17,091 bases of DNA from Nitrospirota bacterium (GTDB taxonomy: Bacteria; Nitrospinota; Nitrospinia; Nitrospinales; Nitrospinaceae): the NCBI GenBank assembly GCA_003229345.1, contig QIDN01000267.1, positions 1-17,091 of the forward strand, read 5' to 3'. Below are positions 1-6,916 of this stretch, piece by piece (within the stretch, counting starts at the first letter, position 1; each line of letters opens with the position of its first letter). The notes under the pieces are model-generated. The model made no database searches. It was not told the origin of the DNA and was given only the letters and a program-made list of their open reading frames with translations. A program made the translations under genes and the position numbers.

Positions 1-285
1 GATCTGTCCGGAAACGTGGTTTCCTGGTCGAGTGCCGGCGCGCAGGGTTTCAAGGGATCGCGTAAGAGCACCCCCTTTGCCGCCCAGGTCGCAGCCGAAA
101 AGGCAGCGGTCAAAGCTAGGGATATGGGAATGAGAAAACTGGAAGTTCATGTGAAAGGACCGGGGGCTGGCCGGGAGTCTGCCATTCGGTCTTTACAAGC
201 GGTAGGAATGGAGATTTCCGTCATTCGGGACAAAACACCCATTCCGCATAATGGTTGCCGTCCGCGTAAACGAAGGCGAGTATAA
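1..285 (+). CDS. rpsK: 30S ribosomal protein S11, C-terminal part (5' end outside window)
   Basis: S11 sits in the platform of the small ribosomal subunit and contacts 16S rRNA near the mRNA exit. The frame is open from base 1, with 94 codons before TAA. The visible protein carries the family hallmarks GSRKSTPFAAQVAAEKA, VKGPGAGRESAIRSL and the C-terminal TPIPHNGCRPRKRRRV. Only the first roughly 35 residues are missing, so the ATG at 16 is internal and not the start. The stop is 25 nt upstream of rpsD, in the order rpsK-rpsD-rpoA-rplQ typical of the bacterial alpha operon. The identification is essentially certain. Confidence 0.98.
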   Translation, partial: DLSGNVVSWSSAGAQGFKGSRKSTPFAAQVAAEKAAVKARDMGMRKLEVHVKGPGAGRESAIRSLQAVGMEISVIRDKTPIPHNGCRPRKRRRV

Positions 286-310
286 GCTTTCTTAAAAGGA
301 GTATCAGGTT

Positions 311-937
311 TTGGCGAGATATACGGATTCAGTATGCCGGCTTTGCCGGAGAGAAGGTGAAAAACTGTTTTTGAAGGCCAGTCGGTGCGAAACGCCCAAG
401 TGCGCCATCGATAAAAGAGCATATGCTCCCGGCCAACACGGACAGGGAAGGACCAAGTTTTCAGAATACGGCGTTCAGTTAAGAGAAAAACAGAAGGTGC
501 GCCGCATTTATGGAGTCCTGGAAAAACAATTCAGAAAATACTTCAAGATAGCAGATCGGAAGAAGGGGGTTACCGGGGAAAACCTTCTTCAGCTCTTGGA
601 AATGAGGTTCGATAACGTCGTTTTTCGAATGGGCCTGGCGGGTTCCAGAAATGCGGCCCGGCAACTGGTTCGTCATCGATTTTTTACGGTCAATGGCAAA
701 AGAGTGGATATTCCCTCTTATATCGTGCAAAAAGGGGATGTGATCGCGCCTGTTCAGAAAAAGGCGGAAAAATTTCCAATGAAAACCGCTCTTGAAAACT
801 TGAAGAGTAAAACCCTGCCTTCTTGGCTTACGTTTGATGTCGATAAGAAGGAAGGGGTCGTGCAGGCTCTCGCAAGCAGGGAGGATGTTACTTTACCTGT
901 TCAGGAGCAATTGATTGTCGAGCTCTATTCACGTTAG
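311..937 (+). CDS. rpsD: 30S ribosomal protein S4
   Basis: S4 is a primary 16S rRNA-binding protein that nucleates assembly of the 30S body. In E. coli it also represses the alpha operon translationally. The 208-residue length is normal. The N-terminus has four cysteines, C9-x2-C12 and C26-x4-C31, the zinc-binding C+ form. The S4 RNA-binding domain follows at about residues 98-160 (MRFDNVVFRMGLAGSRNAAR, VNGKRVDIPSY). The start is TTG: it begins the conserved MARYTDSVCRLC, and AAGGAG at 296-301 lies 9 nt upstream. The gap to rpoA is 84 nt, longer than the other spacings in this operon. Confidence 0.98.
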   Translation: MARYTDSVCRLCRREGEKLFLKASRCETPKCAIDKRAYAPGQHGQGRTKFSEYGVQLREKQKVRRIYGVLEKQFRKYFKIADRKKGVTGENLLQLLEMRFDNVVFRMGLAGSRNAARQLVRHRFFTVNGKRVDIPSYIVQKGDVIAPVQKKAEKFPMKTALENLKSKTLPSWLTFDVDKKEGVVQALASREDVTLPVQEQLIVELYSR

Positions 938-1021
938 TAGTCCCCACGATCGGAATTAATTAATCATTCAGCACATCTTCTGGGTGTCAACAAAAGACTC
1001 AATCGTCGGAGGATTGATTAT

Positions 1022-2050
1022 ATGGTGATGCAAGGCATCGTTAAACCTAAGCGCATTGATTTTGATAAAAAGACAAAAACCGGTGATTACGCCAAATTTC
1101 GGGTAGGACCCTTTGAACGAGGCTACGGAGTTACTATAGGGAACTCGCTTCGGCGTATGTTGCTGTCCTCTTTGCAGGGAGCTTCTATAATTGGAGCTAA
1201 ATTTGAGGGAATTTATCATGAGTTTTCCTCAATACCCGGCGTGATGGAAGATATCAGCGAGATTATTCTCAATCTCAAGCAGTTAAAGCTCAGAATGCAC
1301 GGCCAGCTTGATCAGAAGAGGATGTACCTTAAGAAAAGCGCCGAGGGGAAAGTTACTGCAGGCGATTTTGAAGGTGACCCCGATATCGAAATTCTCAATC
1401 CGGATCAACTTGTCGCGAATTTGGACAAAAGCGGAGCATTGGATTTCGAAGTGATTGTTAAAAGAGGCCGGGGCTATGTTCCTGCGGACCGCCATGACCT
1501 CAGCGCCGAATCGGTTCAAATGATCCCGGTAGACGCCCTCTTCTCACCCATTGAAAAAGTGGTTTACACGGTCGAGAAAACCCGTGTTGGCCAGTCCACC
1601 GATTTCGATTCCCTGGTCATGGAATTGTGGACCGATGGAAGTATATCTCCGGAAGATGCCGTTGCCCATGCAGCAAAAATCGTCAAGGACCACATGCAGG
1701 TTTTCATCAACTTCGATGAAGAGCCGGAGCAGGTTCAGCCACAGGTGGACGAAAAGAAGCTGAAGATGATCGCTAACCTGTCAAAAAGCGTGGAAGAGCT
1801 GGAACTTTCGGTGCGTTCCTACAATTGTCTGAAGAACGCCAATATCCAGACCATTTCCGAGCTGGTGCAAAAAGGTGACGGCGAAATGCTTAAAACCCGG
1901 AACTTTGGCCGCAAATCCCTCAACGAGATCAAGGAAATTCTCGAAGAAATGGGCCTGCATCTGGGCATGAAGCTCGAAGAAGACGATATCAAGCAGATTA
2001 CCGCCGCACGTAAGAAAAAAGAAATGGAAACCGACGCTGAGCGGGTCTAA
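1022..2050 (+). CDS. rpoA: DNA-directed RNA polymerase alpha subunit
   Basis: Alpha dimerises to scaffold the RNA polymerase core, and its C-terminal domain binds UP elements and activators. The 342-residue protein has the assembly domain at about residues 1-230, with the conserved GNSLRRMLLSSLQGASI. An acidic linker (EEPEQVQPQ) follows, then the helix-hairpin-helix CTD at about residues 252-318, including LELSVRSYNCLKNANI and TRNFGRKSLNEIKEIL. A GGAGG at 1008-1012 favours the ATG at 1022 (9 nt spacing) over the in-frame ATG at 1028. A highly charged tail (ARKKKEMETDAERV) ends the protein. rplQ follows after 33 nt. Confidence 0.98.
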   Translation: MVMQGIVKPKRIDFDKKTKTGDYAKFRVGPFERGYGVTIGNSLRRMLLSSLQGASIIGAKFEGIYHEFSSIPGVMEDISEIILNLKQLKLRMHGQLDQKRMYLKKSAEGKVTAGDFEGDPDIEILNPDQLVANLDKSGALDFEVIVKRGRGYVPADRHDLSAESVQMIPVDALFSPIEKVVYTVEKTRVGQSTDFDSLVMELWTDGSISPEDAVAHAAKIVKDHMQVFINFDEEPEQVQPQVDEKKLKMIANLSKSVEELELSVRSYNCLKNANIQTISELVQKGDGEMLKTRNFGRKSLNEIKEILEEMGLHLGMKLEEDDIKQITAARKKKEMETDAERV

Positions 2051-2083
2051 CGAGAGAATCAGGAAGGAAGCAAGGAAAATTTC

Positions 2084-2695
2084 ATGCGACATTTGAAATC
2101 AGGCCGAATACTGGGGCGCACTACCGCCCATCGCAAAGCATTGTTCCGGAATATGGTGACTGCCCTGATCCGTCGAGAGCGGATCCGCACCACTCTAGCC
2201 AAGGCGAAAGAGTTGCGGAGCCATGTGGAAAAAACCATTACTCTTGGTAAAAAGGGAACCTTGCATGCCAAGCGCCTGGCACGCAAGGTGGTCGTGGAAA
2301 AGGAAGCGTTCATCAAATTGTTTGGCCCGCTTTCAGAGCGGTATGCCAAACGCAATGGAGGCTATACCCGGATTATTAAAATCGGCCACCGCCGGGGTGA
2401 TAACGCACCCATGGCGTTTATCGAGTTGGTAGACCGGGAGGGCGAAGCACCGGCAGCCAAGGCCAAAGTTGAGAAGAAGGCCGCCCCCCAAAAGGCAGCC
2501 GCTAAAAAGCCTGAAAAGAAAGCCGAAGCCAAACCGGAAAAAGAAAAGAAAACCGAGACCAAAAAGAAACCGGTGGAAGCTAAAAAAGAAGACAAGAAAA
2601 AAACGGAAACCAAGAAAGCCGCTCCAAAAAAGGCAGCCTCTAAAAAGCCGGAAAAAGCCACGCCCAAAAAAGCTGCACCGAAAAATAAAAAATAA
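2084..2695 (+). CDS. rplQ: 50S ribosomal protein L17 with long Lys/Ala/Pro-rich C-terminal tail
   Basis: L17 is a 23S rRNA-binding protein near the tunnel exit side of the large subunit. Residues 1 to about 118 are a standard L17 core: MRHLKSGRILGRTTAHRKAL at the start, then RRERIRTTLAKAKELR and GHRRGDNAPMAFIELVD. Most bacterial L17 proteins stop near 115-130 residues. This one continues for about 85 residues of nearly pure K/A/P/E/T, with partly repeated blocks such as KKAASKKPEK and KKAAPK, resembling histone-H1-like tails. AAGGAA at 2072-2077 lies 6 nt before the ATG. It is the last gene of the operon and is followed by a strong terminator. Confidence 0.97.
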   Translation: MRHLKSGRILGRTTAHRKALFRNMVTALIRRERIRTTLAKAKELRSHVEKTITLGKKGTLHAKRLARKVVVEKEAFIKLFGPLSERYAKRNGGYTRIIKIGHRRGDNAPMAFIELVDREGEAPAAKAKVEKKAAPQKAAAKKPEKKAEAKPEKEKKTETKKKPVEAKKEDKKKTETKKAAPKKAASKKPEKATPKKAAPKNKK

Positions 2696-2710
2696 TAGCT
2701 GAAATCTAGC

Positions 2711-2754
2711 AAAAACCCCAACTGAGAAGTTATCATCTCAGTTGGGGTTTTTTT
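2711..2754 (+). terminator. Rho-independent terminator of the alpha operon, probably bidirectional
   Basis: A perfect 17-bp inverted repeat (2711-2727 with 2736-2752) surrounds an 8-nt loop. The right arm runs into a T tract at 2748-2754. It lies 15 nt after the rplQ stop. The left arm begins with five A residues, which form a T tract on the opposite strand. The same hairpin can therefore also end transcription of the convergent minus-strand gene that stops at 2802. Confidence 0.95.
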
Positions 2755-2801
2755 ATTGGGGAAATGGGATCGTGCTTTTTGCCGGCCTGTGGTGGGCCAC
2801 C

Positions 2802-3245
2802 TTAGCCTATGGCCGCTCGCAGAGGGCGGACCTTGGTATTGGTTTCCTTCGCCACTTGATGTCGATCCTTGAAGCGAAAATTGGTATTTTCCTTAATCCA
2901 CGCCATCAATTCATCGTAAGATTTGAAATGCTCCGCAAACCCGTAATCCCCCTCTGTGTATTCGCAGGTTTCTATACTGTGTTCCTTGCAAATGTAAGGA
3001 CGGGTTTCGTAGATGCCGCATTTGTTGTCCGGAGTGAGAAACTCGCAAATCGAGTCTACCATCATGTACCAGGCTTTGCGGTAGATATAAAATGAAACGC
3101 CTCTGTGTGCGATCTGCCAGAGCATCGCTTCGAAATCCTTGCGGTCTTCGGGCTCATCCACTTCCAGAGAGAAGTAGGTGCAGCATTTTGCCGGCAGGCA
3201 ATTTTTGCATTGGTCCCAAGGATTCTTGATTTTTTTCTTGGCCAT
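2802..3245 (-). CDS. YkgJ family cysteine-cluster protein (CxxCxxCC type)
   Basis: The 147-residue protein has an N-terminal cluster C13-x2-C16-x4-C21-C22. It is followed by C67, C76 in KCGIYETRP, C86 and C94. This spacing and the C.IY..RP..C motif are diagnostic of the CxxCxxCC (YkgJ) family, thought to bind Zn or an Fe-S cluster. No reaction has been established for the family as far as I know. The protein is soluble, with no signal peptide or membrane segment. The ATG is preceded by AGGAA about 7 nt upstream. It is convergent with rplQ and shares its terminator. Just upstream, on the same strand, lies the remnant of a radical-SAM gene, so the two may once have been one unit. The family call is solid; the function is unknown. 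Confidence 0.9.
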   Translation of the reverse strand: MAKKKIKNPWDQCKNCLPAKCCTYFSLEVDEPEDRKDFEAMLWQIAHRGVSFYIYRKAWYMMVDSICEFLTPDNKCGIYETRPYICKEHSIETCEYTEGDYGFAEHFKSYDELMAWIKENTNFRFKDRHQVAKETNTKVRPLRAAIG

Positions 3246-3394
3246 ATCGAATTCCTGTTCTCAATTGTGTCAGCAGTTAAATAATCAACTATAAAAAGCG
3301 TCTTCATGCTAATCGTCTCTTGAAATAAAGGCAAGTAGTTTTGGTAAGTTTTCTGGCGGCCTGTGGTCCAGTCATCGGAACTGATATTTGAATC

Positions 3395-3689
3395 TTTTTT
3401 TTCCAGGTATTGCGCCGATAATTTTTCATCCCAGCGCTTGCAGTCTGGCATGTAGATGCCCATCACGTCGTTCATCAACCGAATGCTTTCCAGCGAATCT
3501 TAAGCGCTATCGGTGCTGTTCATCAGCCGCAGTCTAAGGCTCATCTGCATGGCGAGAGGAGGGCTTCCAGAATCTGCGACACTCCATGCTCTGGTGTCAC
3601 GAATTTGGCGTTGAGGCATCCCCTTTTTTGTAACTCGAACATCATCTGCGGGCGAGTTTCTGCTGCGCTTCCTCGACTACGCTCAGGCC
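3395..3689 (-). pseudogene. Decayed PflX-type (COG1313) radical SAM protein fragment
   Basis: Reading leftwards on the minus strand, one frame (3645 to 3541) encodes MMFELQKRGCLN, then KFVTPEHGVSQILEALL, and stops. After a +1 shift near 3555 a second frame gives MQMSLRLRLMNSTDSA, a TAA at 3500-3502, then DSLESIRLMNDVMGIYMPD and CKRWDEKLSAQYL to about 3395. From memory, the PflX-like radical SAM family has the order (M)MLELQ.RGCHNINFVTPEHVVPQILEAL, LRLP.VYNTS.YDSLESLRLL, then DIYMPDFKYWD. The TAA sits where the family has Tyr. Upstream, GLSVVEEAQQKLAR in a third frame (to 3689) may be the preceding helix. The N-terminal cluster motif CxxxCxxC and the C-terminal third are absent. This is a truncated, multiply broken gene. 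Assignment is by remembered family pattern, not by search. Confidence 0.75.
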
Positions 3690-3765
3690 CGCACGCCGGG
3701 TTGCTTCAACCCAGGGACGCCAATTTCCTCGGCTCCAGCGAGAAAGGAGTCGTGGCGATGTAGTT
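3646..3765. repeat. GC-rich palindromic patch, possible dispersed repeat
   Basis: About 120 bases are clearly richer in G+C than the AT-rich DNA to the right. They include a short hairpin (GGGTTG/CAACCC, 3698-3712, 3-nt loop) and the string cctcgactacgctcagg (3671-3687). That string resembles a short motif I recall recurring in intergenic DNA of many environmental genomes. There is only one copy in this window, so repeat status cannot be shown here. Part of it overlaps the possible start of the radical-SAM remnant. Confidence 0.3.
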
Positions 3766-3928
3766 CAGGGGAGCGAATAAAAAACGAAAGTATAGGTCAA
3801 AAAAAATGAGGTGAGCGGATTAATCAGAATAGTGATATAATAAAAAGCCTTACTACGGCAAGCCAAGCACTCCTTTCCATGATCCCATTCCGGCAGTTTG
3901 TCAAAACATCAAAAGCCATATAAAATGA

Positions 3929-3957
3929 TTGACAAATAAAGAATAACCGTCTAAGTT
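3929..3957 (+). promoter_or_regulatory. Candidate sigma-70 promoter for rho
   Basis: A perfect -35 hexamer TTGACA (3929-3934) is followed after 17 nt by TAAGTT (3952-3957), a weak -10 matching TATAAT at 3 of 6 positions. It would give a leader of roughly 205 nt before the rho ATG. The perfect -35 and ideal spacing support it; the poor -10 weakens it. Confidence 0.4.
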
Positions 3958-4115
3958 AGGTAAGAACCCCAAGAAGTAATGCTTCCTAAAGCCTCTGAAA
4001 TCAATCCAATATCCGGAAAATCCTGCGAAATGGTTTCCATATACAGAGTCTCTTTAGAAGATTCTGGGACGTCTCCCAAAGCCCACTCGATCAGATAAAA
4101 ACACAAGGCAATCAT
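3951..4115 (-). CDS. Small hypothetical ORF, 54 codons, hydrophobic start; possibly a gene fragment
   Basis: An ATG at 4115 opens a 54-residue frame. It begins with a hydrophobic stretch (MIALCFYLIEWAL) and continues as an acidic, plausibly protein-like segment (GDVPESSKETLYMETISQ, DFPDIGLISEALGS) to a TAG at 3951-3953. The same frame continues beyond that stop for 13 hydrophobic codons to a TGA (3909-3911). It then runs another 47 codons to 3768, including the membrane-like AFYYITILINPLTSFF. That pattern would suit a decayed membrane protein gene. It could also be chance in AT-rich DNA. I recognise no family and see no good ribosome-binding site. It overlaps the proposed rho leader on the other strand. 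Confidence 0.25.
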   Translation of the reverse strand: MIALCFYLIEWALGDVPESSKETLYMETISQDFPDIGLISEALGSITSWGSYLT

Positions 4116-4170
4116 CAACCACAAAACAACTCACAGCCTATCCATCTAACCTTTTACCCAACCACCACCC
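4101..4170 (+). promoter_or_regulatory. C-rich, G-poor untranslated leader of rho (rut-like)
   Basis: By hand count the 70 nt directly before the rho ATG contain 29 C and only 3 G. There is no stable stem and no Shine-Dalgarno sequence; the last ten bases are accaccaccc. A 'C over G bubble' of unstructured RNA is the recognised character of Rho utilisation sites. E. coli rho is known to be autoregulated by Rho-dependent termination in its leader. That this leader works the same way is inference. Confidence 0.45.
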
Positions 4171-5448
4171 ATGACTGAAACGACACAACCACCCACCACT
4201 AATATTGAAGAATTAAAAGCAAAAACCATTTCGGAGCTGACTAACCTGGCGAAGACTCTGAAAATTCAGGGTCATAGCGGTTTAAAGAAGCAGGATTTGA
4301 TATTCAAGATACTCCAGGTCCAGATCGAAAAAGAAGGTCTGATGTTCGGCCAGGGAGTGCTGGAAATTCTACCGGACGGCTTCGGATTTTTGCGGGCACC
4401 CACCTATAACTACCTGCCGGGCCCGGATGATATTTATGTTTCGCCCTCGCAGATACGCCGTTTTGACATGCATACCGGCGACACGATCTCCGGCCAGATC
4501 CGCCCGCCCAAGGAAAACGAGCGGTATTTTGCGTTGTTGAAGGTTGAGGCCATCAACTTTGAAAATCCGGACAAGACCAAGGACAAGATACTGTTCGACA
4601 ACCTGACGCCGTTATATCCCAATGAGCGTCTGCGTCTGGAAACGCCGAACTGCAAGGATTACAGCGCGCGCATCATGGATTTGATGACGCCAATCGGTAA
4701 AGGCCAGCGTGGCCTGATCGTGGCGCCGCCGCGGACCGGTAAAACCATGCTGTTGCAATCGATCGCCAACAGCATCAGCACCAATTATCCGGAAGTGGTT
4801 CTCATTGTGTTGTTGATTGACGAGCGTCCCGAAGAAGTAACGGACATGCAGAGGTCGGTAAAGGGCGAGACCATCAGTTCCACCTTCGACGAACCGGCCC
4901 AACGCCACGTCCAAGTCGCAGAAATGGTGATCGAAAAGGCCAAACGGCTGGTCGAGCACAAGAAGGATGTCGTGATTCTGCTGGACAGCATCACCCGTTT
5001 GGCGCGGGCTTACAATGCTATCGTGCCGCCCAGCGGCAAGGTACTTTCCGGTGGTGTGGATTCCAACGCCCTGCAACGACCCAAACGGTTTTTCGGCGCC
5101 GCCCGGAACCTGGAGGAGGGTGGCAGTCTGACCATCATTGCTACTGCTTTGGTGGATACCGGAAGCCGCATGGACGACGTCATCTTTGAGGAGTTCAAGG
5201 GCACCGGTAACTTGGAAATCGTGCTCGACCGGAAGCTCGCGGACAAGCGGACTTTCCCGTCGATCGATATCAATCGGTCCGGCACCCGAAAAGAGGAGTT
5301 GCTCATGGAAGAGGATGAATTACAACGCATTTGGCTCCTCAGAAAAGTTTTGCTCCCTATGGGCATCCATGATACGATGGAACTTCTGATCCAGAGAATG
5401 AAGGAAACCAAAACGAATGCCGAGTTCATCCAATCGATGAACTCCTGA
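4171..5448 (+). CDS. rho: Transcription termination factor Rho
   Basis: Rho is a homohexameric RNA-dependent ATPase that binds C-rich RNA and pulls transcripts out of RNA polymerase. The 425-residue length matches the family (E. coli 419). Domains in order: N-terminal Rho_N helical domain (IEELKAKTISELTNLAKTL); cold-shock-like RNA-binding domain (GFGFLRAPTYNYLPGPDDIYV, here shown by GFGFLRAPTYNYL and GPDDIYVS); RecA-like motor. The motor has Walker A APPRTGKTM with GKT at 190-192 and Walker B VVILLDSITRLARAYN around 267-282, plus the Q-loop region PSGKVLSGGVDSNAL. No in-frame ATG lies between 4171 and residue 58, so the start is fixed despite the missing ribosome-binding site. rpmE follows after 33 nt. 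Confidence 0.97.
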   Translation: MTETTQPPTTNIEELKAKTISELTNLAKTLKIQGHSGLKKQDLIFKILQVQIEKEGLMFGQGVLEILPDGFGFLRAPTYNYLPGPDDIYVSPSQIRRFDMHTGDTISGQIRPPKENERYFALLKVEAINFENPDKTKDKILFDNLTPLYPNERLRLETPNCKDYSARIMDLMTPIGKGQRGLIVAPPRTGKTMLLQSIANSISTNYPEVVLIVLLIDERPEEVTDMQRSVKGETISSTFDEPAQRHVQVAEMVIEKAKRLVEHKKDVVILLDSITRLARAYNAIVPPSGKVLSGGVDSNALQRPKRFFGAARNLEEGGSLTIIATALVDTGSRMDDVIFEEFKGTGNLEIVLDRKLADKRTFPSIDINRSGTRKEELLMEEDELQRIWLLRKVLLPMGIHDTMELLIQRMKETKTNAEFIQSMNS

Positions 5449-5481
5449 TTTTACTGTTACTTACGAGAGGTTCAGGTCGTT

Positions 5482-5724
5482 ATGAAAGCTGAGATTCATC
5501 CGGAGTATCACGAAACCACCTTTGTGTGCGCCTGTGGCAATAAAGTCGATGTCCGTTCTACGGTGAAGGATCTCCATATTGAAGTTTGCTCCGCCTGCCA
5601 TCCGTTTTACACGGGCAAGCAGAAACTTATGGACACTGCCGGACGGATCGAGAAATTCACCAAGAAATATCAAAAAGCCAAAGAGGCAAAAGCAGCCCAG
5701 GCTAAAGAACCCGCTCCTAATTAG
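5482..5724 (+). CDS. rpmE: 50S ribosomal protein L31, zinc-binding form
   Basis: L31 bridges the large and small subunits in the central protuberance region. The 80-residue protein has the zinc ligands C16-x-C18 and C36-x2-C39 (VCACGNK, EVCSACHPFYTGKQK). It is therefore the C+ (RpmE) type rather than the zinc-free paralogue made under zinc starvation. It is about 10 residues longer than usual, ending in a Lys/Ala tail (KAKEAKAAQAKEPAPN). A short CAGG lies 5 nt before the ATG. The rho-rpmE-prfA-prmC order is a common conserved bacterial arrangement. Confidence 0.96.
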   Translation: MKAEIHPEYHETTFVCACGNKVDVRSTVKDLHIEVCSACHPFYTGKQKLMDTAGRIEKFTKKYQKAKEAKAAQAKEPAPN

Positions 5725-5775
5725 CTTCCCCCCTTCTTTTTTCGTTACCCGCAGTTCCCTTTTCCATCCTCAATC
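5725..5775 (+). promoter_or_regulatory. Pyrimidine-rich spacer between rpmE and prfA
   Basis: Directly after the L31 stop, 51 nt consist almost wholly of C, T and A, with only 3 G, including cttccccccttctttttt. There is no hairpin. It is compatible with a Rho-binding segment that uncouples prfA from rho-rpmE, or with simple drift. Base composition is the only evidence. Confidence 0.25.
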
Positions 5776-5811
5776 TAAAATACGGTTTCGTTAAGCGAGC
5801 CGCCTATTCCT

Positions 5812-6882
5812 ATGTTTGGTCAATTGGCTGAAATTGAAAAACGATACGATGAGCTCAATCGATTGATGAGCGATCATAAAATTATCCAGCAACAGTCGGA
5901 GTTTCAGAAGTTGGCCAAGGAGCAATCCGAGATTGCCCAGATTGTTAAGGAATATCAGGAGTGGAAAAAAAACGTGCGTCAGTTGGAAGAAAACCAGAAA
6001 ATCCTCGAAGAGGAACAGGATGCGGAAATGGTGGACATGGCCCGGGAAGAGGTTGAATCCCTGAAACAGGAAAAAGAGAAGAATGAAGTGCAGTTGAAAG
6101 TTTTACTGCTCCCCAAAGATCCGCGCGACACCAAAAATGTGATCATGGAAATCCGGGCGGGAACCGGTGGAGACGAGGCAGGATTGTTTTGTGCCGATCT
6201 GTTCCGGATGTATTCGCGTTATGCGGAAACCCTGAAGTGGAAGGTAGAGATCATGAGTAGCAGTGAAACCGGTGTCGGCGGTTTTAAGGAAGTGATCTTA
6301 AGTATCCAGGGCAAGGGCGTGTTCAGCAAACTCAAATATGAAGCCGGGACCCACCGGGTCCAACGGGTGCCGACCACCGAAACGCAGGGACGTATCCATA
6401 CCTCGGCGGTGACGGTGGCGATTATGCCTGAAGCTGAAGATGTGGACATTCAGGTCAATCCTTCGGACTTGAAAGTGGATGTCTACCGTTCTTCCGGACC
6501 AGGCGGCCAAAGTGTCAATACCACCGATTCAGCTGTACGGATCACCCACGTTCCCAGCGGACTTGTGGTCGTCTGTCAGGATGAAAAATCACAACACAAA
6601 AACAAGGACAAGGCGATGAAGGTTTTGCGCGCTCGCTTGTACGATGAGGAACAACGCAAACAGCAGGAGGAGTTGGCAGCGGACCGCAAGCAACAGATCG
6701 GAAGTGGAGACCGGAGCGGACGGATTCGAACCTACAATTTTCCGCAGGAGCGGGTGACGGATCATAGGATTGGCTTGACTCTCCACAAACTGTCGCAGAT
6801 TATGGAAGGCGACCTCGATGAGCTTCTGGGGAAAGTCACCCTGTATTTCCAGGCCGAAGCCTTGAAGGGCAGCCAAAACTGA
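5812..6882 (+). CDS. prfA: Peptide chain release factor 1
   Basis: RF1 recognises UAA and UAG in the ribosomal A site and triggers hydrolysis of peptidyl-tRNA. At 356 residues it matches RF1 (E. coli 360). The N-terminal part (to about residue 95) is a helical coiled coil rich in E/K/Q. The RF1-type anticodon tripeptide is P-T-T in RVQRVPTTETQGR (RF2 would have SPF). The catalytic GGQ is at residues 231-233 (SSGPGGQSVNTTDSAVRITH). The conserved QDEKSQHKNKDKA and RIRTYNFPQ blocks follow. No strong Shine-Dalgarno sequence precedes the ATG. prmC, whose product methylates this GGQ glutamine, begins 34 nt downstream. Confidence 0.97.
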   Translation: MFGQLAEIEKRYDELNRLMSDHKIIQQQSEFQKLAKEQSEIAQIVKEYQEWKKNVRQLEENQKILEEEQDAEMVDMAREEVESLKQEKEKNEVQLKVLLLPKDPRDTKNVIMEIRAGTGGDEAGLFCADLFRMYSRYAETLKWKVEIMSSSETGVGGFKEVILSIQGKGVFSKLKYEAGTHRVQRVPTTETQGRIHTSAVTVAIMPEAEDVDIQVNPSDLKVDVYRSSGPGGQSVNTTDSAVRITHVPSGLVVVCQDEKSQHKNKDKAMKVLRARLYDEEQRKQQEELAADRKQQIGSGDRSGRIRTYNFPQERVTDHRIGLTLHKLSQIMEGDLDELLGKVTLYFQAEALKGSQN

Positions 6883-6916
6883 TAATGCCCCAGCATTCCT
6901 TTCAGACGGACACCTT

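Noticed and set aside
2362..2736. Minus-strand 124-codon frame rich in Phe/Ala
   Set aside because: Complement of the Lys/Ala-rich tail of L17. AAA/AAG read backwards give Phe and Leu runs, so it is not a membrane protein.
2742..3095. Plus-strand 117-codon frame after the terminator
   Set aside because: It overlaps the CxxCxxCC gene on the opposite strand, begins inside the terminator and lacks a Shine-Dalgarno sequence.
3062..3478. 138-codon minus-strand frame as an intact gene
   Set aside because: Its first part is the tail of the broken radical-SAM remnant. The rest (below 3245) runs out of frame through the intact CxxCxxCC gene and has no family pattern.
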